The translations under genes were made by a program, and so were the position numbers. The notes beneath the pieces were generated by a model that saw only the letters and a program-made list of their open reading frames with translations, was not told the origin of the DNA and did not search any database. A DNA stretch of 64,000 nt from Owenia fusiformis (taxonomy: Eukaryota > Annelida > Polychaeta > Sabellida > Oweniidae). Positions 38,201 through 48,555 of this stretch are shown here, piece after piece; positions within the stretch are counted from its first letter, which is position 1, and every line of letters begins with the position of its first letter. Location: assembly GCA_903813345.2 (NCBI GenBank), contig CAIIXF020000011.1:27336166-27400165 (forward strand), written 5' to 3'.

Positions 38201-41200
38201 AACGTATACAGTAATATTTTATTTTAGGAAGAAAGCAAATAAACTTATTTCAGTTTCTTAAACAAATAAGCACTATATCTCGCTTGCATTTTTTGAGTCA
38301 CGATATAAGTGATAATAATGTCATCTGTGTGTCCTCATAGATATATGGTCTGAAAATCAATCAATTAACCCCGATCCCTTCAGAGTGAATAAAGCAATTT
38401 GAAAGTACATGGATACAATAGAGATGTCACGACATTCAATTATCTCATGTGATCAACAATAGACTAATATTTGAAGCGGCATGCAAAGCCGCTTTGCACG
38501 CCGCTTTCAAGCGCTATCAAAGCACCGTTGGTGTGAACTTAGCTTTATATACAGTTCATATATCCTCCAAATATGAACAAAAACGATCCACGATGTCGCT
38601 TTAAAGCCAACGGCCTTTGCACGCTGCTTTAAAGCGCTATCAAAGCGCCGTTGGAGTGAACTTAGCTTCATATACAGTTCATATTTCCTCCAAATATGAA
38701 CAAAAACGATCCACGATTGCACTTTTAAGCGCTATCAAAGCGCCGTTGGTCACTGAAAACGGCTAAAGTGTGAAATAAATTTTGTTAAAAATTCAAAAAA
38801 GCATTAAAATGATTTTTTCAAATATACATGTAGTATGTATCTATATTCATTTATACACACGTCACCGAAAGCATTGAAGTAAACTCCAAGGAACAATAGG
38901 TGGAATTTCAAATTGAAATTAGGGCCCGTCTCAAACGTGACGATTTTCACATTTCAAGTCCGTGATTCATATGCCAATATATTCACATTAGAATGCAATA
39001 TTTTCAAAAAACCAAGGACTTTCCTCATGCTACTCTACTGTCCTTTAAAATCATAAATGAATTTGGACTACAAGTATTTTCCTTTTGATGTCCATCACTT
39101 GTCGACATGAAACATCTGAATCCATGATTTTTCTCGACTTTTTTCATACGTTGTGTTTTTAATTTGAGGAAAATTGAAAGGGGTCGACACTATAAGAACA
39201 TGAATCGATTCGGTCATGAAAAATGATGCTTTAGACGAATAGAAAATGATAAAAAAAATTATTTGGGGAGCATTGATCATTAGGCTGAATCAACATTTTT
39301 CCGCGTGTCGTTTTTCACAAGAAAATTGGAAACAAATGACAATGAGTTATATGTTCACTTAAGGGAAGTTTTAATTCACGATTTGGCATTTTTGATGACT
39401 ATAGCTAGCTGAATTGAGAAACAAGTTTGTATTTGTGTCTTATATTTTCACCTTTATGTTTAATTTTCCGTCAAACTCGACATAAAGCATGAATAGCAGT
39501 CGTGCCGTGTTTCACTATCTCCAAGGAAAAAGCAGTTACGCATAAGCTTACATGTTACATAATGTGGACTCATATGCAATCATAGTTTATACCATACTAT
39601 GTACTGACACACATTTTCTATTTTCAATAATTAAGTGCAAACCACATTATTTATCTTTTTTAAATCAACTTCTCCAAAACTCACTGATTCAAGAAACCAG
39701 TTCTTTTTACATTTTACATCGATGGTGCAAATGCCAGGTCGTCAAGCACCCATCACCCTAGTTCCCGTTTAATCTCTTATAGTGTATAAGGTAAGACGCT
39801 TTGATTTGTTTTTACAATTTGAGAAACTTTTACTATGGATGTAGACCAATTGCAGGGTGACGTAGTGAAGTCTTCCCTGCATGCACCGCAAACAGCAGAA
39901 CAACCGTACATGTTCATTCCAAATGACATTAACGGCATTCAATCATGTATCAGAAAAGTCAGTTTTAAAGATTTCAAATTTAAAGAGAGACATTTTCATT
40001 TAAAATATTTTAACAGTATCTCTACTTGATTGTCTGTTATCATTTGAAAGATATAAGAATGATATTTCTGACTTATTTAAGTCTGACGAAGCCAAAGGAT
40101 AAAAACCATCTGCACTGTGAATATGAAATTTTCTTTTAGTCTGTGGTGCGCTTCATCGATGTCCCGATCTCATCACACTTTTTGGACATTTTTCATGGCC
40201 ACCGAAAACGTTCTTATAGTTATGTTTTGCTTCATTCGAGCTGAGTTAAGTCGCCAGAACGAATTATTTTTGTCAGACTCGATACTTTTTCAACGGTTTC
40301 TGATATCACATCACAAAACTCTCAGCATAAACTCAATTCTTTCCTGTGATTTTCAGTTTTTCTTTGAAGTTCTGCTGGAAGTTTAATTTTCGGTGCAATG
40401 GGTTACCCCGGTTTTGCTTTGGAGAGAACTTTGAAAAATTAATCTCGCTTTGTTGGCTCCATTCTCGAAGCGTGTATTTTGTGTTTCTGATTTCTTTTTG
40501 CTAGTCGGTTGGCGATATATTTCAAAGAGGAGTGTATTTTTGAATTGCTTGCCTTACATTTTCTTAAATATTCTCGGGCATTGCTTAGTTTTTGCTTTTC
40601 TCTGTCTCTTTTCCAACGAATTGCGTTTCGATAAGGCATATTGAATATTACAGATCATATACAGATCGTGCAAATGGAATTCAAAAGGAAATAATAATTA
40701 ATTATAACACAAAAACATCGTTGAAAAGCTTTAATCGTTCATATTACTTAATTAGAGTTTTCGGTTTATGCTTTCCTCCATTAATAATAATTGCATTAAT
40801 TGAAAAGAAAACAGAATGCAAACATTAAGGGACTTTATGATTGATTTCAGCGATCCCCGGGAATACACTGAACGAAACGTTATTTACTAAGGGTCAACTA
40901 TTTTTGGCTTTAATGGTCTTCATATAACATTTTTTGTTATGAATTTTCCGATAAATTATGCTTATGGAATATCTAAATAACTTGTCATTTGCTTGCATGT
41001 AACGTATTATTGTAAAGACGTATAAATTGTAAAAAGCACATTTACAAAAGGGCAAATTCGTTTAGCTGTTATCGTTTCCTTGTCTATGAGTTGATCTTTG
41101 TGCGCTATTACTAAATAACTGTTAAACATGTGTTATAAGAATATGGACAATTATACAAAATTAAACTAATCCATCTGGGATTTATAAAAAATGGCTAATT

Positions 41201-43910
41201 ACTGCTTTGAGTTCAATGCTATAACCGTGACGTTTTTCACACGTGACGTTTGTCACAGTTTCGCACAATATCAGTTCATAGATGCGGTAATGCTGGTTAT
41301 TTCGAAAATCCTCTTTTGTTATAATGGAGTGGACATATTGTTTTCTTGGAAATTGCCCCATTTCCATCCAAGACTACTGTCAATATATGAGTAACATCAC
41401 GGTCGTTTTTCACAAGCAAAACTGTGAATTTTCAGAATTTTTCAGATCATGCTCATTATAATTCCACCACAACTATTATCACGATTTGTGACACGATAGT
41501 CTGATAAACTGAACTAAAGACTTGATAACCAAAGATAATTTATTTATCTCGAGTTTCCCTACTGCCGTCTGGGCTCGTTTTAACGACCGTGACGTTTTTC
41601 ACAGAATAAATTTTACACTTACTATAATGGGTTTATATAATCGGTCGTAGGTGAGAAGCAAATAAACTGCTGTCATCACACTCTGATTGAATGTTTTCTA
41701 TGCCAACAGAACCAAAATGAAAAGATCCGACCATTTATAACTGAGATATGACATGTTTTCACAGGCGTGATGTCCCGTTTCATCAACAAATTCACGAAAT
41801 TCACAACTTATTCGCGAGTTATCAAAGTTATTTACAACCGGAATGATCAATAAGTATGCTGACCGAATTTAGATAAAGGCATTTTATTTTAAAATACATA
41901 AAACAATGAGAAAAAATCATTTTTGTTTCGGCTATTTTTAATTACATGAAATATACCCATTTTTAACATCTATTGGTTTTGAATGTGGTGTGAACTTAGC
42001 TTAAGCATAAGACTACAGTTATATTAGGCTATATACGTTTTACTTTCCAACCTGTCATCTATGCTGTATTTTATCTCTGAAAAGATGTCCTAATTCTGAG
42101 GACAATTTTGCTCGCCTTCCTTTTCCAGACCGATGTTTTCGATGGATCACAAGATATGGAGTACATTTGGCCACAGAGGATCATTGTGGAACTTTGCCTA
42201 CATGAATATACCGAACAAAAACTTCCGAGTGGTATTTGAAGGTGTTCGTGGATCTGATGTAAATTCAGACGCTGCAATTGATGACGTTCTGATAGAAGAA
42301 GGCGCATGTTCCATACCGAGTAAAAGTAAGTGAAGGATACGAAGATGCATCTATCAGATTCAAAGATATATACGATACGACTTCGTTGAATTTGATTGTT
42401 TGTTGTCAGAGTTAATGCTGGTGCTTGGTTGGTTGTATCTTTGTTGCTGTTGAGCTCTTCGCACTCTAAAGCTTGGATGGCATTCAAGCGACGTGCAAAG
42501 CGGCTTTGCACGGCGCTTCAAAGCGCCATCAAAGCGCCCTTGGTGTGAACTTAGCTTTACATACCAATCTTCAGATAGGAGGAGTAAAATGAGATTATAT
42601 ATGTGCATCTTAAGCTAAATTCACACCAACGGCGCTTTGATGGCGCTTTAAAGCGCCTTGCAAAGCGGCTTTGCACGCCGTTTTAAAGCGTCATCAAAGC
42701 GCCGTTGGTGTGAACTGAGCTTTACTCAAGCAACCTCAAACACACTGAGCTTATAAGTCGGTGTGTTGCGCATCCCAGGTACTTTGAAATTCCATAATGT
42801 ATTAAATCAGTGCTTATTCAACGTGGCAGTATTGTCTTCCTCAAGACGTGTACATCATTATTGGCGAAGCGTGAAGATGAAAATTCCATCATTTCAGTGT
42901 CAGGGTTAGGCACTGAAACACTAAATAGACGTTATTAGACATCTCCATCAGTTCATTTGCCTAATGTCTTGTAGGTGTAACCTGTGATTTTGAGGAAGCA
43001 CATCTCTGTGGATATGTTCAGAGTTCAGATGACGATTTTGACTGGTCCTGGGAAACCATAGCAACGCCAACTGATAAGACAGGATGTGATACTGATCACA
43101 CATACGGTAATCGTGTACAACGTCTAGCAATACATTACCACGGAACCTTGAAATAACTGTCTTACTTCTGTAATTCCATTGTTAACTCGACAGACAGGTA
43201 AACATGAAATTGACGTTTGTATGAAAATATTCTGAACGATTGAATAGGGATGTTGAGCCACACGTTTTAAAAAAAGTTGTACTTGAACGTGTATGTGTAA
43301 TATTATGACCTTTAGGAATTATAGTCATCTTGTCAATTGGTTTCCCAGTGACCTAAGTACAACTATCTTCCATACACCTTTATAATCAATCGTTTGAGTA
43401 TTTACTACCACAGGCGATAACTAATCCCCAGACTGCCACAATAACATAATTCTACGCGTTTGCGTACAAGTTCTCTTAAAAACGTGTACCTTAACCGCAC
43501 TTGATCATACATTTTTGTACATTCTCTTGTTATATCTTAAAGGAAATGGCACGGGACACTATCTTTATATTGAAGCAAGCCAAACACAACCAAGAAGTCG
43601 TGCAGCTATTGCCAGTCCAGTAACAAAGTTAAACGGTGGTGAAAATAGATGTCTCACGTGGTGGTATCACATGAATGGTGATGACATTGCTGATTTGGAA
43701 ATCACTGCAAGTATTCATAAAACTCATATTATAATAGCGCAATGGCAAAGGACGGGGGCGCAAGGAAACTTTTGGATCAAAGGTAGTTTGCAGATAAGTT
43801 GTTCTGCCAAGAGTTCCGTTGAATTTAAGTTTTCTGCAACGAAAGGTGAAGGACAATCGAAAGGAGATATTTGTTTGGATGATATTAGTTTAGTCGATGG
43901 AGCATGTTGA
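34426..43910 (+). CDS. Gene 2: type II membrane protein, TSP1-TSP1-mucin stalk-TSP1-MAM-MAM
   Basis: Eleven exons: 34426-34431, 34614-34785, 34998-35027, 35238-35282, 35581-35736, 36272-37381, 37565-37702, 37827-37992, 42129-42325, 42975-43106 and 43543-43910. They sum to 2520 nt (839 residues) with all phases consistent. It has a short basic cytoplasmic tail, a membrane span (about 40-63), TSP1 at 85-136 and 137-193, a Ser/Thr-rich stalk (about 194-449), TSP1 (about 450-506), MAM A (507-673) and MAM B (674-839). The order and phases match gene 1 without its EB and TSP1 arrays, so the two are tandem paralogues. The 6-nt first coding exon is an inference; an internal ATG at 34692 is an alternative start. 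It is probably a cell-surface adhesion or recognition protein. Confidence 0.82.
34451..34584 (+). repeat. 67-bp tandem duplication in gene 2 intron 1
   Basis: The unit TATTATAACCGATTCATGGT through ATCAAAAT occurs twice in a row (34451-34517 and 34518-34584), apparently without differences. Identity implies a recent event. It lies between the proposed 6-nt coding exon and the membrane-span exon. Confidence 0.9.
35581..37381 (+). CDS. Gene 2 exons 5-6: TSP1, then TSP1-mucin stalk-TSP1 in one large exon
   Basis: Exon 5 (35581-35736) encodes a TSP1 with YGPWKVATSCSVTCGEG. Exon 6 (36272-37381, 1110 nt) opens with a second TSP1 (WGSWSNWVACTKTCGAG). It runs through about 256 residues rich in Ser, Thr, Pro and Ile, with repeated STK phrases (DITSTKSE, DIISTKRR, IASTKPE), and ends with a third TSP1 (WTEFSEW, CSRFCGGG). 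The stalk is a likely O-glycosylated spacer. The second TSP1 has lost a cysteine found in the gene 1 counterpart (RPCDNPSP there, RYRDSPRP here). The donor inside CAACC|GTAGGT gives the phase 1 needed by the MAM exon. Confidence 0.83.
37565..42325 (+). CDS. Gene 2 exons 7-9: MAM domain A
   Basis: Exons 37565-37702, 37827-37992 and 42129-42325 have the same layout as MAM1 and MAM3 of gene 1, with small length differences (166 and 197 nt). Landmarks are CDFD, CGY, SFWYHMKGFYMG, WSTFGHRG and AAIDDVLIEEGAC. The intron between the second and third exons is 4136 bp, far longer than in gene 1 (370 and 242 bp). It contains a foldback cluster, repeated GTGACGTTTTTCAC motifs and no other supported gene. 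Confidence 0.85.
38474..38750. mobile_element. Cluster of foldback-element arms in gene 2 intron 8
   Basis: Three same-orientation copies of the arm CAAAGCGCCGTTGGTGTGAA (first with a change) occur, each preceded by GCTTT-rich repeat. A directly repeated stretch of about 110 bp includes ATGAACAAAAACGATCCACG. They belong to the family seen at 11823-13247. The head-to-tail arrangement suggests local duplication of one arm rather than a complete element. Confidence 0.65.
38935..41602. repeat. Dispersed CGTGACGTTTTTCAC motifs in gene 2 intron 8
   Basis: Variants occur at about 38935, 39303, 41226, 41242, 41398 and 41588. The two at 41226 and 41242 are adjacent and differ by one base in the core (TTTTTCAC and TTTGTCAC). 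The motif is partly self-complementary (GTGA..TCAC). It may be remnants of one repeat family or binding sites; the sequence does not tell which. Confidence 0.45.
42469..42721. mobile_element. Two small foldback elements in gene 2 intron 9
   Basis: The first (42469-42559) is one arm ending GGTGTGAACTTAGCTTTA. The second (42613-42721, 109 bp) is a complete palindrome from AGCTAAATTCACACCAACGG to its complement, flanked by TTA on both sides (42610-42612 and 42722-42724). The duplicated segment at 57.3 kb carries the same surrounding sequence with neither insert. Both are therefore real insertions made after, or absent from, that copy. TTA target duplication recalls PIF/Harbinger-type elements. 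Confidence 0.72.
42975..43910 (+). CDS. Gene 2 exons 10-11: MAM domain B and stop codon
   Basis: Exons 42975-43106 and 43543-43910 match MAM2 and MAM4 of gene 1. Shared landmarks are WSWETIATP, CLTWWYHMNG, FKFSATKG, ICLDDI..DGAC, then TGA. The frame ends right after the last MAM cysteine. No AATAAA occurs before the LINE insertion at 44036, so the natural 3' UTR may have been lengthened or disrupted by it. Confidence 0.87.
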
Positions 43911-44035
43911 ATAATATGTCGTGTTTGGAGGGGCGTAGCCAGGATCTAGAAATTGGCAAAGCACATTTGCCTCATGTCTGGCAACGCCCTTTGTCAAGGA
44001 TGCAAAAATGATCACCTAGAAACACATTGCACATT

Positions 44036-45208
44036 TGTTTTTGTTTTTTGTTTTTTATTAAATTAATCATTTGTACAAAGAATACATACAATAATACAGT
44101 GTAAGTGGCTGTGCTTTTAGCATTATTAGCCACGTTCTACAATTACAATATACAATGTATTCAATGAATAATATTTGATTAAAATAAATGAGATACAATA
44201 AGATAAAAGTTGTTTTGTGGAGGATTTCAGACATTTACACATCGCTCGAAGAAAATGGCACTGCACTTTAAAACAATCAGATTCTCAGCTCTACTTAATG
44301 TTTTATCACCATTGAGGATCAGAGAAAGTTTATCACGTTGTGTCTTATATTTACGGGAGTATTGTATATTCATATTTTTTAGTTGGTTTTCTAATTCAGT
44401 CCAGAATGTTAATCTCAAGTTACATCGAAAAATCACATGGCTGGTTGTTTCACTGTTAATACCACATGAGCAGATGGGGGAATTTACATCGGTAAAGTTA
44501 TGCGAGTAAAGGTGAGCCTTGAAAATGAAATCACATCGTACTCTGTTAAATATAATTTCTTGGTTTCTTGAGATGGACAGTTCTGATGAGTTAATGACAG
44601 TTTCGTTAAAAATATTTCTTTTAAGGCTTGATTTAAATATGCTTAAGCTAGATGAGTTCTTTATATCAGATGGCAGTAGATTCCATTCTGATATTGTTTT
44701 TGAGATACAAGATCTTTCATAAAATTTGGATTTAACTGGTAAAATATAGTCAAGTTGGTGTCTTAGTACATGTGTTTGATTTCTTTTTAGTGGTTCAAAT
44801 ATCTCAGTAACATAAGAAGGCAGCAAATTGTTGTGAGCTTTATACATAAAGGTAGCTCTATGATATTGACGTCTATTTGAGAGTGTGGGCCAATTTAAAG
44901 TATTCAACACTTTTGTGGTTGATGTTCCATGCATTGCACCTGAACAAATAAGTGCAGCTTTATAGTAAAGGCGGTCTAAAAGTTGTAGTTTTGTCAAATT
45001 TGCACATCCGTAAAGAATATCACAATAATCAAAGAGTGGCAAAATAAAAGACTTAAAAATTGTTTCAAGGTGTTTTCCACTTATTTTCTTACTGAAGACT
45101 TTTAACGGATTTATGAGTTTATCTATTCTTGCTACAAGTTCAGTAATGTGATAGTCAAAAGTGAGATTTTTGTCCAAAATCAACCCCAAGTGCTTGTGAT
45201 TGTGTGTG
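44036..45208 (-). mobile_element. 5'-truncated LINE (non-LTR retrotransposon), C-terminal reverse transcriptase part
   Basis: On the minus strand an open frame (45189 down to 44227, 320 residues) matches the C-terminal part of LINE reverse transcriptases. It has LILDKNLTFDYHI, FILPLFDYCDILYG, WNLLPSDIKNS and a terminal Cys/His knuckle (CSCG..SHVIFRC). Only the thumb and tail are present; the catalytic YxDD core and endonuclease are missing, so it is a dead 5'-truncated copy. The T-rich + strand sequence at 44036 is its 3' tail. A perfect 10-bp target duplication, ATTGCACATT, flanks it (44026-44035 and 45209-45218). Confidence 0.88.
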
Positions 45209-45549
45209 ATTGCACATTACATTTAAACTGGGAACACTTTTAATTGGTCAAGAGAAAACGAGACATACAATCAATCGGACAATCAACCTGTTAAAATGTG
45301 AGAGATCTTCTTAGTTTGACTTATCATACACTACCATAATGCTATACAGTTACATAATACACTTCCTTCAAATGCGAATAATGAGACAATTCGCGATTTC
45401 AGTGAATACTATTATTATGCTATTATATTTTTAACAATATATCATTATTTTTTATTCAATAGCTACTGCGATATTCATAGTTTATATCTAACAGGACTAG
45501 AAAAACAGCAACTCCACTAAACAAAATGTATTTTGATAATTAATGGCCA

Positions 45550-46240
45550 TCTTGAATTTTCTTCTTAAACAGAGCATATTAGCATATAAAATTTGAACCA
45601 AATCCATCCGCTGGTGTTTGAGTTATCAACGATTTTTTTCCCAAAAATGGAGGCCATTTTGAAATAAGCTGCCATCTTTAGAATATTGTCTTGAGCAGAG
45701 CCCTAAGGTAGCAGCACATCAACATTAAAACAAATCTGTCAACTGGTATTTGAGTTCTCAAAGATCACATTTTTAACGATAAATGGCAGCCATTTTGATA
45801 AATAGCGGCCATCTTGAAAACATCTTCTAGAGCAGACCTCCTTTAAGCATCAGCATGTAATATTTGAACCAAAACCATCCACTAGTATTTGACTTACCAA
45901 AGATAACACTTTTAAATGGCGGCCATTTTGAAATTTAGCTGTCATCTTGACCTCTCAACCAGATGTCCTTAAGAAGTCTCCTTAAATCACTCCGCTTTCA
46001 TAAGAAAATATATCATTCCCTCATCTTTGAAATGTAATCAGAGAGATCAGTACCTGTCTCCTGAAACTTATCCTCATTTCACTCATTAAACGTAAATTGG
46101 CCTTGTGCTCCAGTCCGCCAGTGCAGGAAAGGGAAAAGTATGTCAATGGCGGTAAACGGTGGCCATTTTGAATTGAGTGGCCATATTGGAAATTCCTTCT
46201 CGAGCAGATGATCCACACTCCTAAGGCGTTAGCCTATAAA
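45550..46240. repeat. Degenerate tandem repeat with GGCCATTTTGAAAT units
   Basis: The phrase GG(C/A)GGCCATTTTGAAAT followed by (T)AGCTG(C)CATCTTGA recurs near 45652, 45788, 45921 and 46160, embedded in longer similar stretches (TTTGAACCAAATCCATC, GTATTTGAGTT). The period is about 130 bp, with much divergence. A shortened version lies in arm 2 around 59500-59700. Confidence 0.6.
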
Positions 46241-47240
46241 ATCTTAATTAAATTATAGTTATCGCCCGGACACATGAACAAACGGAAGGACGGACTTCGT
46301 TCGGTGGGATAGTTAAAACGGTGCACACCAGTGAAAAATGTTTCAATTTCATTCCAAGCCATGTACATGTAAATGTAGATGCCGCCTTATCCAATGTTCA
46401 TCCGGATATTTGCTACTGGCTGCAGCTGATTAGAAGTTTGGAAAGTTTGACAAGTACCCTTGTTACTATGGAATAAAAATAACCCTATCATATCATACTA
46501 TAAAATCACCCCCAATGAGATCCATGCGGAATCCGTGGATCCTTACGGAATGTATTTCACGTGGATTTTGAACTGCCCGTGTATTAATAATTTCTACACA
46601 CTTTTGCTACTAGCCTAAGTATAATTATGTATCTATGAATATTTGAATAAAAAGGAGTGTTTTATAAAATAATGACAATCATTCTTAATTATTTTTAGTT
46701 ATTGCGAAAACCAAGGAGTGAGGCAGCTTGCGGCTTTGCGAGTGATATGTCTAAATAGGAAATAAATATACCTATTATTATACCTCCCCCGCATCCCATA
46801 GCTATCACTAGCAACACATAGATTATTTATAATCATTCTATATATCCCTTTTGTAAACAAAGAGAACAAATGGAACCGATGGAACTAAAATGTAGACATG
46901 TCGATACTAAATAGTGGAATATATAGTTATCTGCTTGACAATGAAATAAGGAACAATAATATTTCGAGTAATCGATGGTTTTCAAGAATTTTTTTTACAA
47001 CAGTAAGCATGGTCTAATTTTATATTCCAACAGAGATACAAGTATATTATCGAATAGGGTATTTGTATGAGTTCTTTTTGATATCTTGAATCCATTTATC
47101 TGATCATGATATATGGATTTTAGGATGTTTTTGAAAATGTATTATGATCTAGCTTACGTCGTAATATTTATCAAAACGATGCCTAATGTCGTTGTTTTAA
47201 TATTACTATGTGTATTTCACAAAACTGTGTATTATAAAAA

Positions 47241-48555
47241 CCCTCAATGAATATATGGTATATGAATAATGGTAATATATTCTACGGCATGTATTATGGA
47301 TACAGTTAATAGGTGGTGTTGTGATTAAAAGAAAACAATTGCAATGTGAAATGTTATCATGAAATAATGGGCATAAATGCCGTCATGGGTAGCAGCAATA
47401 CGTGTCACTGTACTCAGACAATCAATTGCATCAACACACTTTCCGTGGTTGTTAACGAATATGAAGGTGTGATAGAAATGTAATGCAGGGAGGATTGGTT
47501 GTTAACGTGGTTGTTTTGATTGCTTCCAGGTCTTTAGTATCCAGTTGATTGCATTATCATGTTATTATATTGCTATTTCAAAATTGGTTTTGAGTATCTC
47601 TGGTCTTTGATATTTGGCGTTTGAAAATTTAGTTGGAAGTGATGGTGTCTGTAAATGATGGGACACGTCAATTCCTTCACATCTCAACAATTTTCATTGG
47701 GTTGGAAACGGTATTCGAAATGAGGAACTTTCAAATTATTTGCTTTAAACCCAGAATTGATTGTTAGACGTTTATGAACGTTCTGGGGTATCAATTTTAG
47801 AAATTAACCACATATCGCCCATGATTGATTGACCTATACCAGTATGTAACAAACAATCAAAATTATCATTTACATGTTTACTGAAAGATGTATTAAAATA
47901 CATATAGGGCCAGAAGTGTACTTAAAATATGGCACCATTCTTAGTAAATATCGATGCATACTAGTATACGAATTGTGCATTTCCAACAATGCTGTACTGC
48001 ATAAAGTCCAATCCAGTATAGCTTCTGGTAAGCCCCTTTCGTTCGTAAAAAGGAACTACTAAGATTGGTCCAAGCTTCCGAACCTGGAGTCATAGACATA
48101 GGCTGTGTTCCAATCAACTAGAATGATGTCCCAAACACAGAGTCGGACCCCTTTGTTATCATGCTTGACATCGAGATATCTTTGACTCTACACAATGAAG
48201 CCCTTGTCATATTTTGAAAAAACTGTAGTGAACTAAAGTGATAGTAAAACACATGTATGTTTATCTCAGATAACACATTCTTTAGGTCAATTACAGTAGT
48301 AGAATAATGTTTACTCACTGTCTTTGAGTTTATGCATATCAATTGTAACCAGCCAGTTGATGATGCTTGTGAATGTGATTAAAACAATGTAGGTGAGGAT
48401 CTGGAATACTTGGCCTTGTCGGAGCCTTGTCATATTCAAATATATCGTTTGTAAAAGCGTCTGGAACACAACACATTTTGAGATAAGACATTTACCCATA
48501 TCATCCAGTTGGAGGACGGATTCTTCAATTACGATTTCTAGAGCACTAACCAAGG
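47241..48555. other. Intergenic DNA between duplication arm and gene 3
   Basis: No coding region, RNA gene or clear repeat can be supported. The last part (about 48400-48555) directly precedes the start of gene 3 and would contain its 5' UTR and promoter, but no TATA box stands out. Confidence 0.45.

Larger units (their letters stand above)
42407..47240 (+). repeat. Segmental duplication, arm 1
   Basis: The DNA around 42407-42900 and 43965-47240 is repeated, with scattered changes, at 57292-57570 and 59060-60900 in the same order and orientation. Arm 1 carries gene 2's last two exons (42975-43910) between the two homologous parts; arm 2 has unrelated palindromic DNA there. Arm 1 also has the LINE and two foldback inserts that arm 2 lacks. 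Confidence 0.8.

Noticed and set aside
40117-40828. Hydrophobic-looking open frames in gene 2 intron 8
   Set aside because: They arise from T-rich intron DNA and show no conserved motifs or consistent splicing.
44210-44722. Plus-strand open frames opposite the LINE
   Set aside because: They are antisense shadows of the LINE reverse transcriptase frame on the minus strand.
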